This document shows, piece after piece, positions 42,850 through 54,815 of a stretch of DNA of 64,000 bases. The notes under the pieces were generated by a model, which did not search any database, was not told where the DNA came from, and saw only the letters and a program-made list of their open reading frames with translations. Both the position numbers and the translations under genes were made by a program. The DNA comes from Aotearoamyces nothofagi (taxonomy: Eukaryota; Ascomycota; Leotiomycetes; Leotiales; Tympanidaceae): NCBI GenBank assembly GCA_015345905.1, contig JADDTR010000016.1, positions 128,631-192,630 of the forward strand. Reading direction: 5' to 3'. Numbering within the stretch: the first letter of the stretch is position 1; the number at the start of each line of letters is the position of its first letter.

Positions 42850-45103
42850 TTATCCTTGATTACCGCCCCATCCCCAATTACCCTGGCTGGGAGGATGTTG
42901 CTGCTGTGGCGTCCAGTTCTGGGAACCAGTTGGCGGTCCTTGCGTGCTCTGCTGCATATACTGTTGCGAACTAGAGTCGCCTTGATAAATCGTTCGGCCC
43001 TGAGGAGGATAGCTTTGGCCCATGCCTGGTACGCCCTGGAATTGCATTCCTGGCTGCATTTGTGAATTACTCGTAGAGTGCCGGAGTTGCGGGGGGGGTT
43101 GATGTGACGCTTGCTGTTGTAGATGAGGGGTTTGCTGGGTGGTATGAGTGTTATAACCAGGAAACCCGCCGTGTTGAGGAGATTGTTGTGGTTGCTGTGG
43201 TGGCCACATCGAATTCTGTTGTGGAAAACCATACGGACTGGCGTTCTGACCCATTCCACCAGAGCTAAGTGACAGGCTGGGAGATCGCCCGTGCATCTGG
43301 TCAGGCCTGATAGCGCCTTGTGGAATTCCTCTCATCGGTGACTGCGCCAGAGAATTTTGTTGGTGTGGGGCCTGCGTGTACGACGAACCAGGTACCATGT
43401 TGTGTGGAGTTTGGTTTGATAGCATCGACTGTGGTATGCCGCCCGTACTAGGATGAGGCGACTGAATAGATTGTGTCGCTGGTGGAAGGTGCTCGCTGGT
43501 TCCAGTAGTTGCGACTGTGCTCGAAACCGGGGGGATATGTGGCTGCCGCCATATATTGTCGATAAACTTGTTGCGGATACCTCGCTGCTGGGTAATCTGT
43601 TTGTTGTATTCAGCAGCATGGTGTGCCTGAGTGAGCAGCTCTGTAGGTGGACTAGCTTGAGTACGATCTTGATATGCCGGGCCCGTGATCTCCTGCCTTG
43701 GTCGAGGGACATTTCGATAGTCACCTAGACGCATGTCGCTCTGGTCCGGTGCAAGTGTAATCATGGGCAGAGGGGTTCCACCACCTGCAGCACCCATCAT
43801 ACCAGGCTGTACAGTCTGAGGCTGCTGATGAGTCCCAAAATGCGCAGGAGCATTGCTGTAAACGATATCGCCGTGGTGGCCAAGAATGGCAGAAGCATTA
43901 GCACTGGCCTCTGCAGCCGCTGCGTCTCGGGCTTTTGCTCCACCGGGTCTTTTCTCTCCGGCCAGATCGTCTTCGGTGAATCCTTGCTTTCGCGCCTTCG
44001 TCTCCCAATAGTCGTCTCGAACCCTGCGCCCGTTGACAATTACCCTGCTACCAAATTGGCGAAACATCGACTTGGCAGTGACAATTGCTATCTGGCGTGA
44101 GCGATAAGAGAAGGGGAGGATCTCTTGATGAATCAGATCTTCCTTCTCAGCTTGCGTTGCAATGATTTTGAACAGGGACCTGTTCTTGTTGAAAAGCAGA
44201 TAAGAGTCTCGATAGCCTAGAACTCTTGCACACTCGGTAGCCAACATGAACAGCTTATCTCCTCTGGCTGGCACAAAGAACGTCCGGCATCGATATTCCC
44301 GGTTGTCATTCAAGTGGCCTGTTGCCGTGACCTTCTTTTCGCCGGCTTCGTCATACTCCCGCGGTATGTATTCATCGCCTTCTGGGCCCAGCTGATCCGT
44401 AGTGTGATCGCGGACAGTCGGTAAGGCCTTCACTACTGACTTTGTAGGAGTAGACTTTGGCGGGGATGCTTGCGTTGGTGTTACAGCGGTTAGTTGTGAA
44501 GGGAGGCCCGATGTCTGTAGCTGCGGGGTACGAGGTGGGAGGCCCTGCGATGGATGAGGCATGGAAGACTGGGTAGGACTTTCTGGCACTCCGCCAGAGC
44601 TCCTTGATGGTTTCGTTGGTCGTCCTCGTTTTCTTGGCTTCGAGTCACCTGCAATGGAATACCAGTATCAGCTTAATGGAACATCGGCAGTTGGCGCGTG
44701 TTGCGCCTGGCAGTCACTGTAACGCAGCACCAGAGCATTTGAAATTAAAGGGTTTACAAACGTACCATCATCGGCGCCACCATCTCCTTGCGGGAAATCC
44801 GCGTAGGTATCCGCAGGTGAACGACTCCGTTTCTGACCTCGTGGTGGGCTGCTATCCGTGTCGGGCTTGACGACCGAGGAGGAATGGCCCAGGGCTATCT
44901 CAGATGTCAGCAATGCATCGACGTCAATTGACTGAGCTTGCCGATGGAACTGCACCAGCGTGAGGCTTCTCGGTGAGGGGTTGTAGCAGGCCGGCGCGAC
45001 GGGTCTCGACGGGCGCGCACAAAGAGGGAGATGTCTTACCAGATGAGTTGAGGAGAGCTGGATTGAGGGTGCCCGTCCCGTCTGTGCTTCCGGCAGAGTA
45101 CAT
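42850..45103 (-). CDS. RSC7: chromatin-remodelling complex subunit, Rsc7/Swp82 family
   Basis: Exons 45103-45040, 44894-44766 and 44648-42850 give 663 residues; introns are 145 and 117 nt. Family members are accessory subunits of RSC or SWI/SNF. The N-terminus MYSAGSTDGTGTLNPALL leads to a basic segment with an AT-hook core (KPRKRGRPTK, about 68-77), which forms across the second exon junction. The conserved Rsc7/Swp82 domain spans about 156-290: EYIPREYDEAGEKKVTATGH, NREYRCRTFFVPARGDKLFM, ECARVLGYRDSYLLFNKNRS, SRQIAIVTAKSMFRQFGSRV and INGRRVRDDYWE-like VNGRRVRDDYWETKAR. The remaining 370 residues are Gln/Pro/Gly-rich and disordered, ending QGNWGWGGNQG. The sequence does not say whether it sits in RSC or SWI/SNF, so the symbol marks the family. 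Confidence 0.9.
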
Positions 45104-45254
45104 GGCCGTGTCTATGGTCCTCGCGCGTTTGCGCGCGAAGGCGGGTATTGCAGATGCGATGAGAGCCGTCGCATGAGAAGCTTAGTTAGTGGAGATGCAA
45201 GCATGCGACGGGAAGTCGACAGCACGGCGTCAGAGGGTCGGCGGCTGAGGACGG

Positions 45255-45288
45255 TCAGCTTGTCAGCTTGTCAGCTTGTCAGCTTGTC
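45255..45288. repeat. TCAGCTTG x4 octamer repeat
   Basis: Four exact copies of an 8-bp unit just upstream of the RSC7-family gene. Confidence 0.8.
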
Positions 45289-45679
45289 TTCCTACGAGCG
45301 GTTCTACACGTCGGTCGGTCGTCGAGATGGGCAGAGCCGGTGCAGAGGCTGGTTGGATGTCGATGGTTACGGTCGCCAGTGGCCGGTGGTCGAGAGCAAT
45401 GGGAAGAAAGCGAGCTACTGGCTGAGCCTCAGTAGGCCGGGCTAATCGGTCGAACTCGCGGGCCAACTGGGCAGGTGCGGGCGGCCGCGACGATTGGCCG
45501 CGACGATTGGAACGGGCCTGTGCAAGACCGGCGGGCAGGCGACGGACCCTGCAGCAGCGAGGAGGCGGCGAGCGCGGCGACGAGTCAAGCGGACGGGTCG
45601 CGATGGCTTCAGTTCAGCGATCTGGACGGCAGATACGCGATTGTCGCGAGGCTGTCGTGGTCTGCACTGGAGAGCACCG

Positions 45680-45790
45680 GTGTGCACTCGTCTGCACTCG
45701 TCTGCACTCGCACGCACTCGCACGCACTCACGCGGAGGTTCGAGCAGCGCTCGCGGCGTTGGCGTGGGCGTCGGCGTCGGCGTCGGCGAC
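45680..45790. repeat. TGCACTCGTC-type decamer and GGCGTC hexamer repeats
   Basis: About five copies of a 10-bp unit drift from TGCACTCGTC to CGCACTCGCA (45680-45730). A GGCGTC run follows at about 45763-45788. Confidence 0.75.
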
Positions 45791-45940
45791 CCTAGCTGGT
45801 GTTGGTGTTGGTAGGCTCTGTATCCGAGATCGCAGGTCCCGAGAACAGTGCAGGACAGGACAGGACAGTCAGTGACGGCGGTGCATTTACTCCAGGGCGC
45901 GCAGCACATATCCTTCCTCTGCTTGGGAGCTGTGGGCTGC

Positions 45941-45962
45941 GAGCTGCGAGCTGCGAGCTGCT
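45941..45962. repeat. GCTGCGA heptamer repeat
   Basis: Three copies of a 7-bp unit. CT-dinucleotide tracts follow at about 46003-46018 and 46140-46158. Confidence 0.7.
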
Positions 45963-46401
45963 GCCAGCGTCCTCCGCTCGTAGCTCAGGTCTGGACTCTC
46001 TCCCTCTCTCTCTCTCCAACGAGCCCCCCGAGTTTGCATAGGCCCACAGGCCGCCTGCGACTTTGCGGGAAGGGCGAGAGATCGCACCAGCCACGGCGTC
46101 GCAGAGAATCCAGCGCGACGGGTCCCTGCACTGCACGCACGCTCTCTCTCTCTCTCTTCGTCGTAGGCTGCCCGCGCGACAAGTCCCAATCCTTACTTGC
46201 CCTCTCCTCTGGTGCACGAGGGTCGGGGATATCTACGGATGGGCGGCAAGCCTCGAGCTGGGGGCGACTGGGTTGCGTCCTGACCTCTCGAAATGGGTAG
46301 GCAAGCTATGTATGTTGCTGCGGGAAACTCGGCCAATAGTGGGTGCCTGCGCCGGTGTGTCGCTGTGGCCAGAGGCGGTGGGGAAGAGGCGCGCGGAGGC
46401 T

Positions 46402-46415
46402 GGGGGGGGGGGGGG
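46402..46415. repeat. G14 homopolymer
   Basis: Fourteen consecutive Gs. Length may be unreliable because such runs are error-prone in sequencing. Confidence 0.85.
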
Positions 46416-46943
46416 ATGTACTGTACGTGGTAAGGTAGGGAGGGAGCAGGATGGGGAGGTTGGAGAGATCGCTTGGAGGAATACGAAATATGTATATTAA
46501 TGGATGGTGAGATCAGCCTGCAGTCTGCATGGCCTCTGCTCGACTCGCAATACCGGCAGGCCTGCTCAGAACAGAACTCCCTGCTCAGAGCTCCCTGCTC
46601 TGGGCTCCTAGTAGGGGTGGCAGCTAGGGAACGGCTCGATTCAGCAACGGATGCAGATTACTTCAGCGACTTGATATCTCCTTAGGGCCTTATCTGGCCG
46701 GCTGGGAAGGCAAAACCTGAATCAGGATGCGAGACCCGCGCTCCGAAATAGATGCTGTGCGGTGCGCGGACAAGACCGGCGGTCCTGTACTTGCTGTAGT
46801 ATGTAGCAGCAGTGGCTGGCGCACTGCCGACACCCCTCGGGCGCTGGATCAATGTACGTGAGCACCTTATTTCTTGGTCGACGCTCTCGGATACGAGGAG
46901 TCTGACTACGCGAGGTGAGGGACAGCCGGAGATACGAGAGCTC

Positions 46944-47049
46944 GGAGTTCAGAGTTCAGAGTTCAGGGTTCACAGTTCAGAGTTCCCAGTTCACAGTTCC
47001 GAGTTCACAGTTCAGAGTTCAGAGTTCACAGTTCACAGTTCACAGTTCA
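46944..47049. repeat. 7-bp minisatellite, about 15 copies (AGAGTTC/ACAGTTC)
   Basis: Contiguous heptamers differ mainly at the third base (AGAGTTC, ACAGTTC) with rare variants AGGGTTC, CCAGTTC and CCGAGTTC. It is the longest clean short-unit array in the window. A GAGGGC run follows at about 47082-47105. Confidence 0.9.
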
Positions 47050-47386
47050 TCCAAACAGGAATGGCAGGCACGAGGGGCGGCGAGGGCGAGGGCGAGGGCG
47101 CGGGCGCGATAACGAGTCGCAAAATAACGGCGCGCACAGGGATGCCGGCCTGCCTGGACGCCATGTTTAAGAGAAGGAAGGAGTCATGGTGAGGGGCTGT
47201 ACTACCATCCCGCCTTACCGCAAGCATGTGATTGATTGGCGGCAGAGACCCGTCTAACTGACCATCTGCCGTGAGTGCCAGCGTAGCCACAGCTGAGACC
47301 TGTCTTGGACGAGACGGCTCGATGGCAACGTAGCCAGCCGGCCTGACTTGAAGCTGCTGCGTAGAGTCGCGATGCATTCTGTCGGC

Positions 47387-47410
47387 GTAAGTCACGTAAG
47401 TCACGTAAGA
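47387..47410. repeat. GTAAGTCAC nonamer repeat
   Basis: About 2.5 copies of a 9-bp unit. Confidence 0.65.
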
Positions 47411-47679
47411 TAAGCGATGCTGGGTAGGATACAGAATAGATGGCAATGGCTATCGATGAGAAAAGGGTTCCAAAATTCATTGACGACAGATTGGGGGGGG
47501 GTTGCTTGGCGGATATATTATATCACTGTGCTGCAGGCCGGTTGACGAGGACCTCGACCTCGACCGTGACCTTGGCCTACAGGACCTGGGCCAGACCTCT
47601 CAGAGTACCGTAGTGAGCGCTTCTGTTTCATGGCCTACTAGCCTGCTATCTTCCTCCGGCTCGCTCACTGTACTGTGTA

Positions 47680-47705
47680 TACTCTGCATACTCTGCATAC
47701 TCTGC
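47680..47705. repeat. TACTCTGCA x3 repeat
   Basis: Three near-exact copies of a 9-bp unit, preceded by ACTGTACTGTG. Confidence 0.75.
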
Positions 47706-49990
47706 AGAGCAAACACACCTGCATGGCTTCAGTCCACTTATCCTAGACTTCATATTGGTATGCGGAGTAGCTCGCCCCGGGTGTACGGTATGTATGGCGA
47801 TTAAACGCTTGCGCCAGATGCTGGTCCGTTACATGCTACTCGTTATATCACCCCGACGCAAAGCATAAAGAACGCCGAGAGCACATACATGACACAGCAC
47901 ATAGCACGTTCTACTATCGACATCGATCGCCGTGCGTTCGTCCCACTGCGTACAGTACATACATGGGCCCCCTTACTCCGTACTTGCTTCCAGATCAGAG
48001 CCTTCCCCACAGCTGGCATCGTCCACCGCAGCGAGGGTGAGAATCTGCGAGGCCGTGCTGTCGAAAGGCGGTGAAAGGCAAAAGTGACCTCTCGGAATGG
48101 AGTGTCTGCTCGAGGCGTCAACATTCGGCACTCTCGACTCGGATGGAGCCGCAGCGGCCTGTATCGTCTTCGACCCTCCTCCACGGCATGTGACCTGAGT
48201 CCTGCGCTGTGACTCTCGCGAGGCATTCTTTGGATGGGAACCCATGTCGTCGACTCGAGTTGAGGGTGTGGTGCGCCGGCCCGTCGAAGTAAGGTTTTGG
48301 CTGGAACTTGCTTTGCCCCCTCGTCCGATACTAGACTGGGCGCGTAGAATGGCCGTCTCGTCCTCTTCGCGGCCTCTCTGTGGTCAACCCGGACTCCCTA
48401 TGTATGCCTCTATGCCCATCCGCATGCACAACATCTGCCACTACATGCAGTACATGCTTAGAGATGTTGACTCACCGAGCAGGTCTTTCTCCGGATCGAC
48501 AACCGTCCCGCCCCTTCCCCCAAAACCCCCCCGGACAGCCCATGTGAATGCACGCAATTCCTAGGTGGTGGGGTGTCTTCCAAGCCGGACTGTTGCACTG
48601 TGCTGTACTGTCCAGATACCTACAGCGGGCACTAAGGTATTGAACGGTGGTGCGCCGGGAGATCGTCCGCTCCGCGCGGACATCCATCCAGCATCGGCCA
48701 AGTGATGGTGTGTGGCCTGCATCGCTGAGCCTTTTGAGCTCCAGTGCCATCGTCTTATCCTCTCGATAGCCGCCAATCATAGAATCGAAGCCTTTGATCA
48801 CTGCCATCACATTCTAAACCCTCGTGGGATCTCAGATGCTCAATCATTCTCCGTGTCTGGCTCTCCGTTCAGTTGACTGAATGCCCTCTCGTCAAGATAA
48901 TCTGCAATGCGCTCGATAGTCCATTTTCCATCTAACGGCCATCAGCTAACGCTAAGGTGCTAGAGCCGTCGTGTGACAACCTCGTTCATCGTACTCTGAA
49001 ACCTTATCCACCCCTAGACGCCGTTATCGAATGTCAACTTGAAAGCCTTTCATATCAGAGGCTACTGGTTGTATCTGCTCCAAGGATGCCTCCCTCAATC
49101 CACAATACTAATGGCTTTGGTTGGCCACGATGCTAGTACTGATGATTATAGCCCAGTGGTATGAGGTCATTGAGCAATCATCTCCTTTTCAAAGTATATT
49201 GGGTAAAGTTATGTTGTTGGGCAGATTTAGTGACGTTATTTTTTTGTAATTGTATATACACAGATCAGTCAACGTCTAATAGACAGTAGGTTAAGACTAC
49301 TAGGCTAGTGGCGATGTATAGAAATGTTACAATGTTTCTTCGTGGTTTACTTTTGTAAAGTCTTCAATAGATGACAAGGCAGGGCACAGACTCAAAAATA
49401 ATGTCTTATGTTGAGACTCGATAAGTCGGCAGAAGCTCTGTTGTACTAAAGGGCGCTCCAGCGCTCCATGCCAACTTGCAACGAAATCTCTCATGGGGCA
49501 CGAGCGAATGGAAGATTCTGTATAGCTTTTAATTTGGCAACGATCTCTCGGCGCAACCTATTAAGTGATTCTTGGATTAAATTTCACCTTCCGAAAATGC
49601 ATGTCTGGTTGGAGGTTGCAAGTGGGAAAAAATCATCTCGCCCGTTATTGGCAGTGAACCCTCCTCCCATTTTTTGTCTTTATACGATCATCCTGTGGTA
49701 TCAAACCCGCCACTTCGCTCGTAAATGAGAGCTACTGCAGCCTTAAATCCTACTTCTGTAAACTCGGAGGTCGTAAGCAAATTAAAGCATTTCCTCAATA
49801 GCACATATAGTAGTCTCGGTTCATGCCAAGCCAGTTATATAGAGTATCCACTTGGCACAAGTCACGAGTATTGCGCGCTTCTCCAAAGGCTTATCGCTTA
49901 TCAGCGGGACGAGCTTGACGCCGTCAAAATCTAAATTTCCAGTCGTCCCTTGATTTTGCAAACAAGACGTCAATCGACAACTGTGCCACA

Positions 49991-52900
49991 ATGACGAGTC
50001 TTAAGAGGTCCTTGGCTTCCGATCCATTTTCATCGAGCATTTCAAGCAAGGTGTTTGTGAGATCTACCAAAAGTGGCAAAGTCCAGAAGATAGTTCGCGA
50101 GCTATACCTCCGACAGGATATACCATGTTCTTCGAAGTTATGCACAAGTTGTTTATCAAGTGCTCCTAGGGATGCCAGTGGTGATGGTACGTGTGTCTCT
50201 AATTCTATTGAGGTCCCATTGTTCTAACTGACGCGTGTTGCCAGTTGCGCCGTTCGTTCTTTCTGAGAAGCCCGCCGGCACTAAAGCATTCCCGCAAGGC
50301 CATTACCTCGTCCCTGATACCAATGCTCTGCTTAACGCTCTAGATCTTTTCGAACAGACTTCAGCATTTTATGATGTCATAATCCTTCAGACCGTCCTCG
50401 AAGAGCTAAGGAACCGTTCATTACCTCTCTACAACCGCTTAATTGGGCTCACAAAGAGTGAAGATAAGCGGTTCTATGTTTTCTTCAATGACTTCAGGCT
50501 GGAAACATATATTGTTAGAGAAGTGGGCGAGACAATAAATGATAGGAACGATAGAGCTGTCAGACAAGCAGTGAAATGGTATGGAGAACATTTGACACAA
50601 GCCGTAAAGGCCGCCGGGGGACGATCCAAGAAGGTTCCGGCTGTGGTTATGCTGAGCGACGACAAGGAGAATTTGCGCAAGTCTAAGGAAGATGGCATAT
50701 CTGCTATCTCACTGAAGGATTATGTCAAGGGGCTAGAGGATGCCGACAGACTTCTAGACATGATCAGCGCCGCGAAGGAAGGTAGAGATTCTCGTGATTC
50801 TAATGCTGCCAAGAATATCTATGCGGAATACTACTCAGTCTCCAAGATGATGACCGGGGTGAAGAACGGTACTCTCCATCAAGGAATCTTCAATGTTTCG
50901 CCGTACAATTACCTTGAGGGTTCAATTCATGTTCCGGCTTTCGACAAGTCACTTGTGGTCCTCGGTCGAGAGAATATCAACAGGGCTGTCCAAGGAGATG
51001 TTGTGGTAGTAGAGATACTTCCAAAAGATCAGTGGAAAGCGCCATCATCAAAAATCATTGAAGATGAGACTCTGAACAAGAACGAGAATGCTGATGCAGA
51101 GGATGGCGAAGCCGTGGTGACGGAGCAAGAGCGCCGAGCATTGCAAGAAGAAGCCAGGAAGACTCATAGCAAAAGCACAGAAGCTCAGCTGCAACCCACT
51201 GTCAGGGTTGCTGGGGTAGTAAAGAGGAACTGGCGACAATATGTTGGCCATATCGATTCATCATCTGTCAGCCAGTCCGTTAAGCAAGGCCGCAAACAGC
51301 AGACAGTTTTCCTTATTCCAATGGACAAACGCATACCAAAAATTCGGGTGCGAACTCGACAAGCTGGAGAGCTCCTCGGAAAACGTGTTTTGGTGACCAT
51401 TGATTCATGGGACAGAGACTCGCGATATCCGGTGGGACATTTTGTTAGATCTCTGGGAGAGCTAGAAACCAAGGGAGCTGAAACTGAAGCCCTCTTGCTT
51501 GAATACGACGTTCAATACCGGCCATTTCCTAAGACCGTCTTAGACTGCCTACCCAAGGAGGGACACGACTGGAAAGTACCAGCGAGCACAGAAGATCAAG
51601 GCTGGCGAGATCGGCGAGATCTGAGAGACCTTCAAATCTGCAGTATCGATCCAGTTGGCTGTCAGGATATTGATGACGCGCTTCATGCTAAGCTTCTGCC
51701 AAATGGCAATTTTGAAGTCGGTGTGCACATTGCAGATGTGTCGCACTTTGTCAAGCCTAACAATGCAATGGATGCTGAAGCTAGTATTAGAGGCACGACA
51801 GTCTATTTGGTGGACAAACGGATTGACATGCTGCCAATGCTTCTTGGCACCGACCTTTGTTCTCTGAAACCATATGTCGAGCGATATGCCTTTTCAACCA
51901 TTTGGGAGGTAACACCGAATGCAGACATCGTAAAAGCCGATTTCACGAAGTCGGTGATCAAGTCTCGCGAGGCATTCAGTTATGAACAAGCTCAGATAAG
52001 AATCGACGACTCGTCACAGACTGACGAATTGACTTTAGGTATGAGAATATTACTCATGCTCTCGAAGAAGCTAAAGCAGAAGCGAATGGATGCCGGAGCC
52101 CTGAGCCTGTCATCCCCTGAAGTCAAAGTGCAGATGGAGTCTGAGACATCCGACCCTATAGATGTCCAGACTAAGCAGCTTCTTGATACCAATTCCTTGG
52201 TCGAAGAGTTCATGTTACTTGCGAATATTAGCGTGGCAGCCAAGATATATGAAGCATTTCCGCAGACTGCAATGCTGAGACGTCACGCTGCACCGCCGAA
52301 GTCCAATTTTGACGAGCTGGCCAACCAACTTAAGGTTAAGCGCGGACTGGAGCTACGTGTCGACTCGTCAAAGGCTTTGGCAGAATCTCTCGATAAATGC
52401 GTTGCTCCAGACGAGCCTTTTTTCAACACCCTTGTTCGCATCATGGCTACGAGATGTATGATGGCAGCTGAGTACTTTTGTTCCGGTACACAAGCCTATC
52501 CCGACTTCCGTCATTATGGCCTCGCATCCGAGATTTACACCCATTTCACGTCTCCTATTCGTCGATATGCCGATCTTATAACGCACAGGCAGTTAGCAGC
52601 CGCTATCCAATACGAAGCCGTTGATCCTAGTATCCGCAGCAGCGGCAAACTTCAAGCAGTATGCAAGAATATCAATGTTCGACACCGAAATGCGCAGCAG
52701 GCAGGAAGAGCAAGCATTGAGTACTATGTGTCACAAGCATTAAAAGGGCGGATTGTCGACGAGGAGGGTTTCGTGATGAAGATCTTCTCTAATGGCTTTG
52801 TAGTATTCGTTCCGAGATTCGGCATCGAAAGCCTCATCCGGCTCAGAGATCTGGCTGATCAGGAGCCAGAAGCGGTATTTGATGCAGAAGATTACGTTTT

Positions 52901-53033
52901 AAAGACATCGGGGAGCAGGGATTTAACTATTGAGCTGTTCCAAAAGGTTGTGGTCAGGATAAGTGACTTCTTAGAGGAGAGCACAGGGAAACGCAAGGTC
53001 AAGTTTGAGCTGGTTAAGGCTGGTGGGAAATAA
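49991..53033 (+). CDS. DIS3: exosome exoribonuclease/endonuclease Dis3 (Rrp44)
   Basis: Exons 49991-50186 and 50245-53033 give 994 residues; the 58-nt intron starts GTACGTG and ends GCCAG. Dis3 is the catalytic subunit of the RNA exosome, degrading RNA 3' to 5' and cutting internally through its PIN domain. Order: three-cysteine CR3 motif (PCSSKLCTSC), PIN domain (about 85-215) with the four acidic residues in YLVPDTNAL (Asp90), LEELRNRS, NDRNDRAV and LSDDKENLRK, two cold-shock domains, then RNB. The RNB active site SIDPVGCQDIDDALH has Asp534, Asp540, Asp542 and Asp543, the same spacing as yeast. HFTSPIRRYADLITHRQL and a C-terminal S1 domain (LKGRIVDEEGFVMKIFSNGF) follow. Both nuclease sites look intact and length fits the family. 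Its 3' end faces NUG1. Confidence 0.96.
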
Positions 53034-53143
53034 GGAGTCATTTAGAAGTGCCGAACTAGCAATAATTTTTAGAAGTAGTAATTCTACGCTTTTCACATGT
53101 ACTAGACGCCCAACACCTTCCGTATGCAGAACTCACAGGAGAC

Positions 53144-54815
53144 TTAGTCCTGCATCTCAACCTCTACGGTATCTTCGGAATTACCCCATAGACCCTCCAA
53201 TTTGAATTCCTTTGCCCACTCGGTGACAATCTCTTTCTGATCTCCAACTATGGCACCTGGCTGTGCTTCACCAACAACATCGCTTGATGCAATCTGTAAA
53301 AGAGGAGCATCCATCCATCCCTGAATACGGCCATCCCTCCAGTCTGTGATAACGGTTGTCGCGGCGCTGCTGATATTCGGGACCCCTCCCTTCCCCAAAC
53401 GTCCTCGCTTTCGGGCAACCTGGATCAGGAAGTCTGTAGTAACGTCCCCATTGGCTCCCAGCAGAGGTGGGAGGCCATAGACGTCCATAAGCTTCGTGAG
53501 CATGTCTTCGGAAGCAGATAGCCTCTTTAGAAGTAGAGTGACAGCTGGAACGGGATCTTCGATCTGCTTTGGTGGCACAGCGTTGAGAAGGACTAGTCTA
53601 GCTTGTTCCTCGATCTTGGACAACTTGGTTCCATCATGAGCGCTTGGAAAGACGATACCAGGAGAATCGAGGAGCTTGAGCTTGCTGTCGATTTTGACTT
53701 CTCGAAGGCTGGTCGTAACACCAGCTTCGGCACCAACTGGGCAAGCTGCTCCTGCACCACCGAGACGGGAGGTCAAAGCATTAATGACGGAAGACTTGCC
53801 AACGTTGGGATATCCAATGACACCGACAGAGATGGCACGCTTGAGCTGCTTCGCTGCGGCGAACGACTTCAAAGCTTTGAAAAGTGTTTGTGATGTGCTC
53901 TGAACAGTCAGCTGCTTATGGTTAAATGTATGTGCGTTTGGTGCCGGGCCAGAGGCTCGAAGAGGGAGAGTAGGGAAGTATCGTCGCAGATGGGTCAACC
54001 AAGCCTTGAGCACAGGCGCAGGAACGAGATCAATCTTGTTGAGCACAAGAATGAGACGCTTTCCACCACTCGCTGCAGCCATGACCATTCGCTCTACCTC
54101 CTTTGATCTTGTACCCTCTGGGTCTCTTGCATCAAGAACGTAAAGAACAACGTCCGCCTGGTCAACAACCTGCTTGAAAACCTTGTCGAAAGCTTTTCTT
54201 GATCCATCTTTCTTTGTTGGTAGTCCAAAGACATCAGCACCGCCTTCGTCATCAGCAGAGGCTTCCGAGTCACCATCGTCATCCTCATCCATCTCGTCAC
54301 CACTGTCGGATTCGTTCTCGTATTCTGCCGCTCTTGCTCTAGCACTCGCCAACAACGCAGCCATTGGATTCGCATCCTCATCTCCGTCTGCATCCATGTC
54401 ATCCGCGAAATCTTCCTCAGCCTCAACACCTTCCATCGTTGCCTCGATCTCTCTCTCGATATCTTCCCCGGTCATTTCCTTCTTGCTAGCCTTTAACTCT
54501 GCACGCTTCCTAACAATCTCCTCCGCCTTTCTTCTCCTTGACTCCTCAATTTCAGCCAGGATCTTGTCCTTATATGGGAAGAGATTTGGAATCCCCGGAT
54601 CTTTCTTTACTCGAGACCGCCATTCTGGGTTCTTTTTGCCGTCCTTACGGGCTTTCTTTTGTTTCGCTGCAGAGGCTTTTTCGATTTTGTGGCGGAGACG
54701 CACGGAAACACGCTTCGATTTGGGCTCTGCGTGAAATTACTGTTAGATAAGTTCTATCGAGGGTTTAAAGACTATTAAAGAGTATGTACTCACTTCCCGG
54801 TTTATTTCCTGCCAT
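53144..54815 (-). CDS. NUG1: nuclear/nucleolar GTPase Nug1 (60S ribosome assembly)
   Basis: Exons 54815-54794 and 54726-53144 give 534 residues; the 67-nt intron lies after only seven codons and splits a Lys codon. The start MAGNKPGKPKSKRVSVRLRH is characteristic. Nug1 is a circularly permuted GTPase needed for 60S precursor maturation and export. The basic N-terminus includes KDPGIPNLFPYKDKILAEIE, then an acidic linker. The permuted motifs follow: G4 NKID (about 237-240) comes before G1 GYPNVGKSS (312-320) and G3 DSPG (361-364), with DARDPEGTRS upstream. Family members often have shorter acidic insertions than the DE-rich stretch seen at about 95-165. It converges on DIS3 with 110 bp between stop codons. 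Confidence 0.95.

Larger units (their letters stand above)
45104..49990. other. long gene-poor stretch between the RSC7-family gene and DIS3
   Basis: About 4.9 kb. 45.1-46.5 kb is GC-rich, with many short tandem repeats; 46.5-48.9 kb is mixed; 48.9-50.0 kb is AT-rich and includes the DIS3 promoter. TACTCCGTA is at 47974-47982. Open frames of 100-155 codons in the first part lack domains and pair with equally long frames on the other strand, as expected for stop-poor DNA. Confidence 0.5.

Noticed and set aside
45475-46300. Open frames of 100-155 codons on both strands
   Set aside because: Repeat-driven reading frames in GC-rich intergenic DNA.
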